Assembly (NCBI RefSeq): GCF_003385185.1
Contig: NZ_PQHZ01000018.1
Coordinates: forward strand, 51,053 to 115,052
From: Amycolatopsis palatopharyngis
Lineage (GTDB): Bacteria; Actinomycetota; Actinomycetes; Mycobacteriales; Pseudonocardiaceae
Direction of reading: 5' to 3'
DNA length: 64,000 nucleotides
Shown here: positions 17,089-25,873 of the stretch, in pieces
Layout: each line of letters opens with the position of its first letter
How positions within the stretch are numbered: the stretch's first letter is position 1
Made by a program: the position numbers and the translations under genes
The notes under the pieces: generated by a model
What the model was told of the DNA's origin: nothing
The model's input: only the letters and a program-made list of their open reading frames with translations
Databases searched by the model: none

Positions 17089-19143
17089 TCAGCTCGCGCG
17101 ATCGTCACAACTTGACAACGGCTCCACCGCGGTGAGGGTGAGGATCGCCAGGTCGTCGCGCAGCCGCTCACCCCACCAGCGCTGAGCGTCCTCCATCAGT
17201 GCCGTCGCGAGCTGTGCTGCCGGTCGCGAGGACCGGGCGGGTATCCCCGCCGCGATGCCTGCCAGGTCCTCCGGTTCGCGCTGCCGGTAGGAGCCCGCTC
17301 CCTCGGTGAACCCGTCGGTGTAGAGGACGAGGGTGTCGCCAGGTCTTAGTTCGACCTTGGTCACCGGATGGTTGACCGTGTCGAACACCCCGAGCAGTGG
17401 CCCGCTGAGTGCGAGCGGGGATGTCGCTTCCCGGTCGATCAGCAACGGAGGCGGGTGGCCCGCGCAGGCAAGTCGCACCCGAGCCGGACCTGCTCCGGGC
17501 TCGAGCAGGGCGTAGACGAGCGTGCAGAACGGACTGCCGTCGCGACGCAGCGCCTGGTTGACCATGGGCAGGACATAGGCGGGATCGGCGCTGTGTTGCG
17601 CGGCCGCCCACAGCGTGTGCCGGACCAGGCCGGTGACCGCGGCGGCTTCCGCCCCCTTGCCACAGACGTCTCCCAGTACGAGCACGTGACTGCCGTCGGG
17701 AGCGGTGAACGCGTCGTAGAAGTCGCCGCCGATGTGTTCCCCGGTACCGAAAGGGTGATAGCGAGCGGCGAGGTCGAATCCGGGTATGTCCGGCAGGTGT
17801 GGCGGCAGCAACGGCCGCTGGAGTGCGTCGGCAGTCGTCCGCAGCCGGTGGACGAGGCGGTCCTGCCGGATGCCCACGGCGATCTGGTCGGCGATGCCCT
17901 CCAGTACGGCCAGGGTGTTCGCGGCGAACGGCTGGTGCGTGTGCACCGCCAGCACACCCATCAGTTCCGCGTCGAACAACAGCGGGTACCCGGCGAACAG
18001 GAGGCCTCCGTCTCCGGGGGTGACGCCGTTCGCCTCGCCAGAGGCCGGGTTGTTCAGCTGGGGGAGGCGTTCGGTCGCGATTCGGCCGGCCGTGGTCTCC
18101 CCGAATCTGACCTGTGCGGGCGTGTCGTCCTGGTCGAGCCCGGCCGCAGCCACCAGATCGAGTGTGTCCCCGCGTGGATGAACGGTCCAGATGTGGACCC
18201 GGGCCGCGTCCAGCCGGTTCGCGACGGATTCGGCGCAGCGGCGCAGGTGCTGCGAAAGCGGGCCGGGAGCTGTCATCGCGGCGGCGACCTCGGCACTGAG
18301 CTGTGCGTGCGCGGTGCGTTCGGCCAGGTGCCGCTGTGCCCGCAACAGGTCCGTGACGTCCTCGATGACCACCAGCACTCGCTCGTCTCCGGCACCGTCC
18401 GAGACTCGCTGCGGGGCCAGGCGCAGGGCCTGTGGACAACCCCCTGCCCGCGTGCGTTCGAAAATGTCCGCATGTTCGTCCGCTTCGGGCCGAGCCAGTC
18501 GCGTACGCAGGGGCTCCTGGGATTCCGGCGGGAAGTAGGCGGTCAGTGGGAGGCCGAGGGAACCAGGCTCGGTCAGCTCGAGGAGCTGGGCCGCCCGCTG
18601 GTTCCAGGCGGCAAGGCCACCGCGGTCGTCGAGCATCACGGCACCCACAGGAGCCTGGGTCAGGAACTCGCCGAACAGCTGGTCACCGACCTGATGCGCG
18701 ATCGTCGTGCCGTCACTCAACTGACGTTGGGCTACGGCACGCATATCCGTGTAGGCAGCCTGACGGGCGAGATTGGCGAGTAGTTCGCGGACCATGCCCG
18801 GCAGCTTGCCGACGTCTGTGACGGGCAGCCTGCGCGCGTGGTTGTCGGTGAACAGCAACGGGAGCGTGCTGAGCTTGGCCTCGGTGGCCGGCGTCGCCAC
18901 GACGATCACGGCCAGTTTGATCGCGTCCGGTCGCAGCGCGTTGACCAGACCGACGGGAGCCGGTAGTTCCCGGCCGAGCACGACGACCGTCGGCCCGCGC
19001 GCGTCGGAGCTGTTGACGTGTTCGAGGACCTCCTCGGCGGTGACCGAGACCAGCTCGGCTTCGCGAGCGAGGGCGGCCCTCAACGTCGACTCGAGGCTGG
19101 GGATGACTCCGACCAGGAAAACCCGGGGTCCCGTCGCGGTCAT
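17089..19143 (-). CDS. SpoIIE-type PP2C phosphatase with PAS and GAF sensor domains
   Basis: This 684-residue signalling protein has four parts. Residues 1-130 resemble a degenerate receiver (LVGVIPSLESTLRAAL, no clear phospho-Asp). A PAS-like domain is at about 155-270 and a GAF domain at about 283-425. A SpoIIE/PP2C phosphatase domain (about 450-680) carries the metal motifs GGDFYDAF (472-479), GDVCGKG (491-497), YTDGFTEG and RDDLAIL. Its likely substrate is a phosphorylated STAS protein such as the one encoded 121 bases downstream. The start lies one base after the acyl-CoA dehydrogenase stop, so it is co-transcribed with a metabolic enzyme. Confidence 0.87.
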   Translation of the reverse strand: MTATGPRVFLVGVIPSLESTLRAALAREAELVSVTAEEVLEHVNSSDARGPTVVVLGRELPAPVGLVNALRPDAIKLAVIVVATPATEAKLSTLPLLFTDNHARRLPVTDVGKLPGMVRELLANLARQAAYTDMRAVAQRQLSDGTTIAHQVGDQLFGEFLTQAPVGAVMLDDRGGLAAWNQRAAQLLELTEPGSLGLPLTAYFPPESQEPLRTRLARPEADEHADIFERTRAGGCPQALRLAPQRVSDGAGDERVLVVIEDVTDLLRAQRHLAERTAHAQLSAEVAAAMTAPGPLSQHLRRCAESVANRLDAARVHIWTVHPRGDTLDLVAAAGLDQDDTPAQVRFGETTAGRIATERLPQLNNPASGEANGVTPGDGGLLFAGYPLLFDAELMGVLAVHTHQPFAANTLAVLEGIADQIAVGIRQDRLVHRLRTTADALQRPLLPPHLPDIPGFDLAARYHPFGTGEHIGGDFYDAFTAPDGSHVLVLGDVCGKGAEAAAVTGLVRHTLWAAAQHSADPAYVLPMVNQALRRDGSPFCTLVYALLEPGAGPARVRLACAGHPPPLLIDREATSPLALSGPLLGVFDTVNHPVTKVELRPGDTLVLYTDGFTEGAGSYRQREPEDLAGIAAGIPARSSRPAAQLATALMEDAQRWWGERLRDDLAILTLTAVEPLSSCDDRAS

Positions 19144-19144
19144 C

Positions 19145-20305
19145 TCATCCCTCGAGGAGTGGCTCGTCGAGCAGTGTCCTGCCGGCCCAGATCCGCAGCA
19201 CGTCGGTGAGCGGCGACATCACGTGTGCCGCTCGCGAGTCACGCAGATGCCTGTGCAGCGGAGAGTCCTGGCCGTAGCCGATGCCGCCGGTCAACGACAA
19301 TGCGTCGTTGACGATCGCCTCGGCCGTCTCGGCGACCTCTGCCTTGGCCGAGCACAGCCCCAGCATGGCGTCCTGGCCACCGAGCTCGGCTTCCGCGGCC
19401 GCGTGGTAGATCAGTCGGCGGGTGCGCTCCACCCGCGCCCACATCGTGCCGAGCCGGTGCTGCACGAGCGCCTGTGAGCTCAGCGACCGGCCGCTGTGCG
19501 CGTACCTGCGCCGCAGCAGGTGCCCGCGCGCCTCTTCCAGTGCCGCGGCGGCGACACCCAGGTAGGTGCCCGCCATGGCCAGCAGAAAATACGGTGCGAA
19601 AACGTTGAAGACGTACCAGATCTGGTCGCCTTCCTCGCCAAGGATCTGCGAGGCGGGGATCCGCACGTCTCGCAGCTGGACCCCGCGTGAGTCGTTGCCG
19701 CGCATGCCGAAACCCCGCCACGGCTGCTCCCAGACCAGTCCGGGAGCGCCGGCGTCCACCACCACACAGGAGAACTGGCCTGGGGGAACGCCGGGATCGG
19801 CCGCCACGGTGGAGAGCACATAGGAGTCGGCATGGCTTCCGTTGGTGACGAAGCTCTTGGTTCCCGCGAGCTGGAGCTGGTCCGCCCCGGCCCGCTCCAT
19901 CCGGGTCTGGGGCAGCCAGAACTCCGCGCCGGTACCCGGTTCCGACACCGCGAGCGTGGTCAAATGCCGCCCGGCCACGATGGGGGCGAGGTATTTCTCG
20001 TACTGTTCGTCACTCGCCTTCGCCGCGAGTACGGCGGATGCCACGAGGTGCATGCCGAAACAGATGGAGGTCGAGGCGCACGCTCGGCCGGTCACCTCGC
20101 CCACCTGGGCCACCGCCAGCAAGCCGTGGCCCATCCCGCCGAACTGCTCCTGCACCACCAGGCCGCCCAGTTGCTCGCGCAGCGCGGCGATGCCCTCCTC
20201 GGGCCAGTGTCCCTCGGCGTCCACCGCGGCCGCCCGCGGTGCGAGAACGTCGTCGGCCAGCTCTCGCGCGAGCCCCACCGCCTTGCCCAGTTCCATGCGC
20301 CCCAC
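19145..20305 (-). CDS. Acyl-CoA dehydrogenase-family flavoprotein
   Basis: The 386-residue protein has the three acyl-CoA dehydrogenase regions: an N-terminal helical domain, a middle beta-domain with TLAVSEPGTGAEF and TKSFVTNGSHADSYVL, and a C-terminal helical domain ending SLTGGIGYGQDSPLHRHLRD. FAD-contacting residues are recognisable, but I cannot place the catalytic base. It probably oxidises an acyl-CoA, or is a dibenzothiophene-monooxygenase-like relative. The gene is followed after a single base by the SpoIIE phosphatase gene, suggesting joint expression. Start 20305 could instead be the Met three codons later. Confidence 0.8.
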   Translation of the reverse strand: MGRMELGKAVGLARELADDVLAPRAAAVDAEGHWPEEGIAALREQLGGLVVQEQFGGMGHGLLAVAQVGEVTGRACASTSICFGMHLVASAVLAAKASDEQYEKYLAPIVAGRHLTTLAVSEPGTGAEFWLPQTRMERAGADQLQLAGTKSFVTNGSHADSYVLSTVAADPGVPPGQFSCVVVDAGAPGLVWEQPWRGFGMRGNDSRGVQLRDVRIPASQILGEEGDQIWYVFNVFAPYFLLAMAGTYLGVAAAALEEARGHLLRRRYAHSGRSLSSQALVQHRLGTMWARVERTRRLIYHAAAEAELGGQDAMLGLCSAKAEVAETAEAIVNDALSLTGGIGYGQDSPLHRHLRDSRAAHVMSPLTDVLRIWAGRTLLDEPLLEG

Positions 20306-20434
20306 CGCCTCCGCCTTTCACAGCCTCACCGACGCACTCGAGATCGCACGGTCCGGTTGAACTTGCAATGGTCGCGAAGCCTACCTTCGCCGGCCGGGCA
20401 CGAGCCGGATCAGCGTGTCGATCCGCCCGCCGGG

Positions 20435-21361
20435 CTACCGGCTCTCCTGCTCGTATCGCAGGAGCAGATCCTGGACGCGTTCGGTCGTTGATTCCTGCTC
20501 GACGCCGAGCAGGGTCGCGAACAACCGCTCGAGGTGGATCTGCCATGCCGCCCGAATCGCGGGCAGCTCCCGTGCCCGCGCCGAGGGGAGAGTCTGGGTG
20601 AGCTCGACATAGGTGGCCAGTTCCGGGTCGTGCACGAGCTGCCAGCGCACCTCACCCACGGAATCGCCTTCATGCGGCCAGCGATAAGCGAGCTCGTGTG
20701 GAGGGTTCACCTCGAAGACTGAACCGGGACGTGTGGGTGCCACGGTGAACCGCTCCGGCGGTGTCTGGCCCGGTTCCGCGTGCTCACCGGCGCACAGCGT
20801 CGACCACACCTGCTCGATCGGGCGCCACACCAGGTCGAGCCGGCAACGGATCCGGAATCCATCGTCCAATCGGGACATTTCCGCTCCGGCGAGATTCCAC
20901 TTCGTCAGGTAGAACGCCATGATCGGCCGGTGGTCGACCGGCTCGGCCTCCCTGCCGTCCAGCCGATCGGCGAGTGCGGCAAGGCAGATGTCCCAACCAG
21001 CGGCCGAGCGCCCTGCGGTGAAACCGGCGTCCTGGCCGAGCACGTGGGTGAAGACCAGCACACAGCCCTTTTCTTCGGGCAGGATCTCGAACCGCAGCAC
21101 GTCGGTGTTCCAGCGGAACGCGTACACCTTGGGCGGGTCGAACTCCAGGACCTCGCCGGCGGAAACCTCCTCCTCTCCGGGGAAGGAGAAGCGCATACGG
21201 GCACCGGCGTGCGGTTCGGCTTCGATCAGTGCCGGGAACCAGTGCGCCATTTCGCCCGGGTCACTCACCGCACGCCAGACCTTCTCGGGGGAGTGCGCAA
21301 GCCGGCGTTCGAACCTGAGTACGGGGTTTCCGTCGAGTGTCTCCAGTCGTGCGGTTCTCAT
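20435..21361 (-). CDS. Tandem SRPBCC (AHSA1-like) domain protein
   Basis: The 308-residue product contains two START-like AHSA1 domains. The first (about 1-150) has FERRLAHSPEKVWRAVSDPGE and GKWF-like MAHWFPALIEAE. The second (about 160-300) repeats the pattern with RCRLDLVWRPIEQVWSTL and ends with HLERLFATLLG. AHSA1 proteins bind hydrophobic ligands or act as Hsp90-activator-like folds, and many pair with ArsR regulators. The start ATG 21361 overlaps the ArsR stop in an ATGA junction, so the two are one transcription unit. A longer frame to 21493 is unlikely because it would overlap the ArsR gene. Confidence 0.8.
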   Translation of the reverse strand: MRTARLETLDGNPVLRFERRLAHSPEKVWRAVSDPGEMAHWFPALIEAEPHAGARMRFSFPGEEEVSAGEVLEFDPPKVYAFRWNTDVLRFEILPEEKGCVLVFTHVLGQDAGFTAGRSAAGWDICLAALADRLDGREAEPVDHRPIMAFYLTKWNLAGAEMSRLDDGFRIRCRLDLVWRPIEQVWSTLCAGEHAEPGQTPPERFTVAPTRPGSVFEVNPPHELAYRWPHEGDSVGEVRWQLVHDPELATYVELTQTLPSARARELPAIRAAWQIHLERLFATLLGVEQESTTERVQDLLLRYEQESR

Positions 21362-21681
21362 GAGGTCGCCTCCTCGTCGGGCATGGTCTCCAGGTGGCGT
21401 TCGAGTGCGTCGAGCCGCGACCGCCACAGTTGCCGGTAGGGCTCGAGCCAGTCGTCGATCTCGGCCAGCGGTTCGGGGCACAGCCGGTACCACCTCCGCT
21501 GCGCGTCCTGGCGCACCTCCACCAGACCCGCCTCTCGGAGGATCCGGAGGTGTTTGGAGACGGTTGGCTGAGTGAGTGTCAGCTGATCAACCAGATATCC
21601 CACTGGCCGTTCGCCGGTACGCAGCAGATCGAGGATCTCGCGACGACGCGGCTCCGCGAGCACTTCGAACGTATTTGCCAT
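21358..21681 (-). CDS. ArsR-family winged-helix regulator
   Basis: The 107-residue regulator starts MANTFEVLAEPRRREILDLL, the classic ArsR opening. Its recognition helix region is QLTLTQPTVSKHLRILREAGLV. There are no Cys pairs for metal sensing, so it belongs to the metal-independent group often coupled to AHSA1 proteins. It heads the operon with the SRPBCC gene. An AT-rich stretch just upstream (21688-21709) has two AATATA copies that may be its site. Confidence 0.85.
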   Translation of the reverse strand: MANTFEVLAEPRRREILDLLRTGERPVGYLVDQLTLTQPTVSKHLRILREAGLVEVRQDAQRRWYRLCPEPLAEIDDWLEPYRQLWRSRLDALERHLETMPDEEATS

Positions 21682-21687
21682 TACAGC

Positions 21688-21709
21688 AATATAGCCACAC
21701 TGGAATATA
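21688..21709. promoter_or_regulatory. AT-rich direct repeat upstream of the ArsR gene
   Basis: AATATA occurs at 21688-21693 and 21704-21709, spaced 16 bases apart, in otherwise GC-rich DNA. It lies directly before the ArsR start codon and in the 33-base gap from the MFS gene. It may be a promoter element or autoregulatory site; evidence is composition only. Confidence 0.35.
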
Positions 21710-21714
21710 CGGTG

Positions 21715-22920
21715 TCAAGCAGGTGCCGAGCGCAGCAGAGGCAGAGGCAGTAGTGCGAGCACACCGGCCGTTGCCGCGACCAGCACGAATCCGCCTGCGC
21801 CGAACAGTTGTCCCGCGCCGAGGCTGGCCACCGCCGACGCGGTCCAGACGAGTGCGTCCACTGTGCCCTGTAGCCGAGTTCGTTCGCGGGCGGGCAGGTC
21901 CCGGCTGAGTGCACTGCTTCCGCCGACGAAGACCAGGTTCCAGCCGTAGCCGAGCAGGAACAGCGCGACCGGCAGGCCCACCGCGTAGGCGTCGGGCATG
22001 GCGACCGCCATGGCCGTGGCCGCGACGAGAGTGGTGATGCCCGCGCGGATCGTCGCGTGAGCGCCCCAGCGGTCGGCCGCCCAGCCGGACAGCGGCGCGA
22101 GCGCGAACATGCCGATCATGTGCACGGTGAGCACCCAACCGACGTGGCCGAGGCCGTGCCCGTGTTCGTGCAGTTGCAGCGGCGTCATGGTCATCACCGC
22201 GACCATGCACATCTGGGCGGAGACCATGGCCACCAGTGGAGTGAGCACACGCCGTTTGCGCAGGGCGCCCGCGATCGCGGGCAACGACAAGGCCGCCGGT
22301 GCCACGATCGTTCGTCGCACCGTCGACGCGGGCAATGTCGCGGCTGCCGCCACGGCGGCAAGAGCCACCAGCGCCGCGATCCCGATCGGGCCGGAAAGCC
22401 CGGGCAGGCCGGCGAACTCCGCCAGCGCCGATGCGGGGGCGAGCAGCGTGGGCCCGATCACCGCGCCCAATGTTCCGGCGAGGACGATTGTGGAGAGCCC
22501 GAATGCCTTGCGCTCCATCGGAAACAGGTCGGCGGCGAGGTAGCGGGAGATCTGCGCTGCGCCGTTACCGAGGCCGAGCATCACCATCCCGGCGAGCAGC
22601 GGCACCAGGGTCGCCGTCACCGCGCCGGTGAACGCGACGAGGCCTCCGGCGGCGGCGGTTCCGTACAGGGTCAACAATGCGAATCGGTTGCCACGGCGAG
22701 CGATCAGCGCCGCGGTGACCAGCGCGCCCGCGGCGGTGCCCAGTACGCCCGCGGCGACCGGGAGCCCGCTCAGTCCCGGTCCGTGCCGGTGCGCCGCGAG
22801 CAGGCTGCCGGCCGTGCTCGCGCCGACGAGCACGATGTTGAGCACAGCGACGCCGACGAACAGCGCTGCCATGGACCGATTGCGGACCGAGGGCGGCAAA
22901 ACGGGGACCGGGGTTGTCAC
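21715..22920 (-). CDS. MFS efflux-type transporter
   Basis: The 401-residue protein has 12 hydrophobic helices and resembles drug/arabinose-type exporters: RNRSMAALFVGVAVLNIVLVGASTAG in helix 1, an ARRGNRFALLTLYG loop, and GWAADRWGAHATI between helices 8 and 9. It is transcribed away from an Lrp-type regulator, with a 95-base shared intergenic region holding a short palindrome. The divergent Lrp regulator makes amino-acid or small-metabolite export plausible. The substrate is not deducible from sequence. Confidence 0.75.
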   Translation of the reverse strand: MTTPVPVLPPSVRNRSMAALFVGVAVLNIVLVGASTAGSLLAAHRHGPGLSGLPVAAGVLGTAAGALVTAALIARRGNRFALLTLYGTAAAGGLVAFTGAVTATLVPLLAGMVMLGLGNGAAQISRYLAADLFPMERKAFGLSTIVLAGTLGAVIGPTLLAPASALAEFAGLPGLSGPIGIAALVALAAVAAAATLPASTVRRTIVAPAALSLPAIAGALRKRRVLTPLVAMVSAQMCMVAVMTMTPLQLHEHGHGLGHVGWVLTVHMIGMFALAPLSGWAADRWGAHATIRAGITTLVAATAMAVAMPDAYAVGLPVALFLLGYGWNLVFVGGSSALSRDLPARERTRLQGTVDALVWTASAVASLGAGQLFGAGGFVLVAATAGVLALLPLPLLRSAPA

Positions 22921-22963
22921 GGCTGTGAATGCTAGACAGGCTGATCAGCGAAGCGAATACTTT

Positions 22964-22978
22964 CTGACAGGAAGTCAG
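22964..22978. promoter_or_regulatory. Palindrome between the MFS and Lrp genes
   Basis: CTGAC (22964-22968) and GTCAG (22974-22978) form an exact inverted repeat with a 5-base centre. It sits 38 bases before the Lrp start and 44 before the MFS start. The size and position fit an Lrp/AsnC half-site pair, but this is inference. Confidence 0.4.
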
Positions 22979-23015
22979 GCGAAGTGACCCGCGAACAGAA
23001 AGGGAAAATCGGCAG

Positions 23016-23519
23016 ATGGCCTTTCGATCGGAAAAAGCGCTGGACAACGTCGACTGGCAGCTACTGGCCCAGCTCCAGGCAGACGGGCGGCTGTCACTGA
23101 AAGAGCTCGGCCGCAGGATCAATCTGTCCGCTCCCGCCGTAGCCGAGCGGGTGCGCAGGCTCGAGGACAACGGAGTGATCACCGGATACGCGGCCAAGGT
23201 CGATGCGGGCAAGGCGGGTTGCCCGCTGCTCGCGTTCGTCGAACTGCGGTGTGTCCACAGTAAATGCCTGCTGCGAACCGGATCGCCGGACGCTTACCCG
23301 GAGGTCGTCGAGATACACAAGCTCAGCGGAGATCACTGCACCATGCTCAAGGTGCGTGCCTCTTCGCTCGAGCATCTCGAGGGTCTGTTCGAACGACTCG
23401 GCGAACACGGCGAGATGCGCAGTTCGATCGTGTTGTCCACACAGTACGAAGGGCGCGCGGTCGAGGCTGCCGACGAACGGGCTGCCGGCGCGACCAAACC
23501 GAACAACTGGTCCGGATAG
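23016..23519 (+). CDS. Lrp/AsnC-family transcriptional regulator
   Basis: The 167-residue regulator has the Lrp HTH at the N-terminus (LDNVDWQLLAQLQADGRLSLKELGRRI, then LSAPAVAERVRRLEDNGVITGY) and a C-terminal RAM/AsnC effector domain (about 70-150), including EVVEIHKLSGDHCTMLKV. It has Cys residues in the C-terminal domain (ELRCVHSKCLLR) that many relatives lack in this spacing. It is divergent from the MFS gene it probably controls. The amino-acid ligand is unknown. Confidence 0.88.
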   Translation: MAFRSEKALDNVDWQLLAQLQADGRLSLKELGRRINLSAPAVAERVRRLEDNGVITGYAAKVDAGKAGCPLLAFVELRCVHSKCLLRTGSPDAYPEVVEIHKLSGDHCTMLKVRASSLEHLEGLFERLGEHGEMRSSIVLSTQYEGRAVEAADERAAGATKPNNWSG

Positions 23520-23548
23520 CCGGTCCCGCGACCCGGCGCAGGCCGGTG

Positions 23549-24982
23549 TCATCCGGTGTTCCTGGCGGGACCTTTCGCGCGTGTGGCTCGGATCAGTCGT
23601 TGCTCGGCGTCCGCGCCAGGGCGGATTCTTGGCAGGCGCAGGACCAGTACGACGCCCGCCAGCCACCAGGCGCCGACGATGAACCACTCGGCGGGCCAGA
23701 TGAGTTCGGCGGGCATACCAGGCAGGAAGAGCACGCCGGTGCCGAAGCTCAGCAGGACAGCGAGCGTGCCGACGATCCGGCCGTACCGTAACCGGAACGG
23801 GCGCGCCATCTCCGGCTCACGACGACGCAGTACGAGGAAACTCAGCGCCACCATCAGGTAGGCCAGGATGATGCTCAGACTGCCCGCGTCGACGAGCCAG
23901 ACCAGCATCTGCCTGCCGAACAGCGGGGCGAGGATCGACAGCCCGCCGATGAACAGGACGGCATTGGCCGGAGTCCCGAACCTCGGATGGATCCGCGCGA
24001 ACCAGCGCGGCAGCATCCCGGAGGACGCCATCGCGTAGACCAGTCTGCTGGCGCCGAGCAGGAAGCCGTTCCAACTGGTGAGGATTCCCGCGATACCACC
24101 GACGACGAGCACGGTCCCCATCGTGGAGCTGTTCCACAACGCCGACATCGCTTCCGCCGTGGGTAGCTCCGACTCGGTGCGTTTCCCGCTAACGAGACCC
24201 GAACCGACGGTCAGCATGATCATCACGTACCAGGCGACGGCCAGCCCGACGGAGATCACGAGCAGCCTGCCGATCCTTCGCGGTGGCAGGTTGATCTCTC
24301 CGGCCGACTGGGGGATCACGTCGAACCCGACGAACAGGAATGGGGTGGCGACGAGAACGAGCAGAACTCCGGAAACGCCCCCGGAGAACAATGGCTCCAG
24401 GTTCTCCCCGGAACCGCCGATCACCGCCCCCGTCGTCAGCAGTACGCCGACCACGAGGAGGAAGAGCACCGCGATCGTCTGGAACACCGCGGCCGGTCGT
24501 ATCCCGACGTAGTTCAGGGTGGTCACGATGATCGCCCCCACGACGCCGACCGCGGCCCAGGTCGCGTAGACGTCGTAGCCAGCGATGGACCACAGTTTGC
24601 CCGCGGGCAGGTCCGGTGCCAGGTACAGGAGGGTCTGGGGGAGGGCGACGGCCTCGAAAGCCACGACCGAGACGTACCCGAGCACGAGGGTCCAGGACGT
24701 GACGAACGCGGGCCGGGACCCGAGTGCCCGCAGTGTGTAGTTGTGCTCACCGCCCGCGCTCGGCATCGCCGAGACCAGTTCGGCGTAGGTGAGTCCCACC
24801 AGGCCGACCACGATGCCACCCAGGACGAACGCGAGGGCGGCACCACCGCTACCGGCGTCCTCCAGGAAACCCCCGGTCAGCACGATCCAGCCGAAACCGA
24901 TCATCGCGCCGAAGGCGATCGCGATCACGTCGAGCCTGCCGAGTACGCGGACGAGGCCGCTGTTGTCACCGTGCTCAGCCAT
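23549..24982 (-). CDS. APC-superfamily amino-acid permease
   Basis: The 477-residue transporter has about 12 helices. The substrate-contacting unwound helix 1 is AFGAMIGFGWIV, in place of the usual G-x-I-I-G-x-G, and helix 6 includes PFLFVGFDVIPQSAGEI. It lies 72 bases downstream of the GntR gene on the same strand and faces away from pxpABC. The natural guess is uptake of 5-oxoproline, glutamate or a related compound for the oxoprolinase. This is inference from position only. Confidence 0.83.
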   Translation of the reverse strand: MAEHGDNSGLVRVLGRLDVIAIAFGAMIGFGWIVLTGGFLEDAGSGGAALAFVLGGIVVGLVGLTYAELVSAMPSAGGEHNYTLRALGSRPAFVTSWTLVLGYVSVVAFEAVALPQTLLYLAPDLPAGKLWSIAGYDVYATWAAVGVVGAIIVTTLNYVGIRPAAVFQTIAVLFLLVVGVLLTTGAVIGGSGENLEPLFSGGVSGVLLVLVATPFLFVGFDVIPQSAGEINLPPRRIGRLLVISVGLAVAWYVMIMLTVGSGLVSGKRTESELPTAEAMSALWNSSTMGTVLVVGGIAGILTSWNGFLLGASRLVYAMASSGMLPRWFARIHPRFGTPANAVLFIGGLSILAPLFGRQMLVWLVDAGSLSIILAYLMVALSFLVLRRREPEMARPFRLRYGRIVGTLAVLLSFGTGVLFLPGMPAELIWPAEWFIVGAWWLAGVVLVLRLPRIRPGADAEQRLIRATRAKGPARNTG

Positions 24983-25054
24983 CGATCCTCCCCACGTGGA
25001 GATGATCAGCAGAGCTTGCGTCTCCGTCGTCGCGACGTCAAGACTCGCGGGAAC

Positions 25055-25762
25055 CTATTCGGCGAGTTCCATGGTCTGGCGGTAGGCCTCGATCAACTGG
25101 GTCTCAGCGGTGTCGAAGTATTCGTTGAGCCGGCGCTCGACCTCGGCCAGTTCGCCGCCGATGATCAGTTTGGTGAGCTCGCGGTTCAGCTCCAGATAGG
25201 GCTGGTGGAACTCCTGCGGCCGTGACATGACATGGAACGCCAGTCGCAGTTCGGCGAGCAACTGACGCATGCTGTCGTCCACGCGAGGGCTGCCCGCCAG
25301 CCCGGCCACCGCCTGGTGGAACACCATGTTCGCGGTACCGACGTCACGCCAGCGGGACTCCGCGGCCGCCTGCTCACCGTCGCGCACGGCGGTGTCGAGC
25401 GCGGTGACCCGCTCCGGCTTGGCCGCGCCCGCGTTGCGGACGGCGCCGGTCTCCAGAATTCGGCGGATCCGGTAGAGGTCCACGACGTCGTCGGCGGACA
25501 GCACCCGGACGAACACGCCGCGATGGAACTCGTGCACCAGCAGGCGCTCGTGCACCAGCAGCCGGAATGCCTCGCGCAGCGTGTTGCGGGAGACGGCGAG
25601 CGCCTTTCCCGCGTTCTCCTCGGAGAGCCGGGTGCCTGGTGGCAGGGCGCCCTCGATGATGCGTTGCCGTAGCACGTCCGCGACCCGTTCGACGGTACTC
25701 GTGCGGTCGAGCAGGGAGCGGTCACCGGCGAGAAGTTCGATCCATGGATCCGTGCCGGTCAT
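25055..25762 (-). CDS. GntR-family (FCD) regulator of the 5-oxoproline cluster
   Basis: The 235-residue regulator has a GntR winged helix (about 20-90: VERVADVLRQRIIEGALPPG, then RLSEENAGKALAVSRNTLREAFR) and a C-terminal FCD ligand domain (about 100-225) with DLYRIRRILETGAV and the metal-site-like His and Asp residues around MVFHQAVAGLAGSP. It is divergent from pxpA. A palindromic element found upstream of pxpA and again upstream of the NRAMP gene is a likely operator for it. In Bacillus the equivalent cluster has an IclR-type regulator, KipR. Confidence 0.86.
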   Translation of the reverse strand: MTGTDPWIELLAGDRSLLDRTSTVERVADVLRQRIIEGALPPGTRLSEENAGKALAVSRNTLREAFRLLVHERLLVHEFHRGVFVRVLSADDVVDLYRIRRILETGAVRNAGAAKPERVTALDTAVRDGEQAAAESRWRDVGTANMVFHQAVAGLAGSPRVDDSMRQLLAELRLAFHVMSRPQEFHQPYLELNRELTKLIIGGELAEVERRLNEYFDTAETQLIEAYRQTMELAE

Positions 25763-25811
25763 TCACCCTCCGTTCGCGAGCCCAGTTCAGCCTAGCAAGA
25801 AGTTCTACGAA

Positions 25812-25835
25812 GGTCTTGCAGGATTGTTCAACAAT
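25812..25835. promoter_or_regulatory. Operator-like element A of the pxp cluster
   Basis: GGTCTTGCAGG (25812-25822) is followed by ATTGTT-C-AACAAT, a perfect 6+1+6 palindrome (25823-25835). It lies between the GntR start (25762) and the pxpA GTG (25874). The same 24 bases with one central change recur at 28157-28180. The size fits a GntR/FCD dimer site. Confidence 0.72.
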
Positions 25836-25873
25836 ATTGTAGGTTCCGGCGATCCGACCGAGGAGGAGGACCG

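Noticed and set aside
16968..17171. Extended N-terminus for the STAS protein
   Set aside because: The extra residues overlap the SpoIIE gene end, have no similarity, and ATG 16967 has a proper GAGGAG ribosome site.
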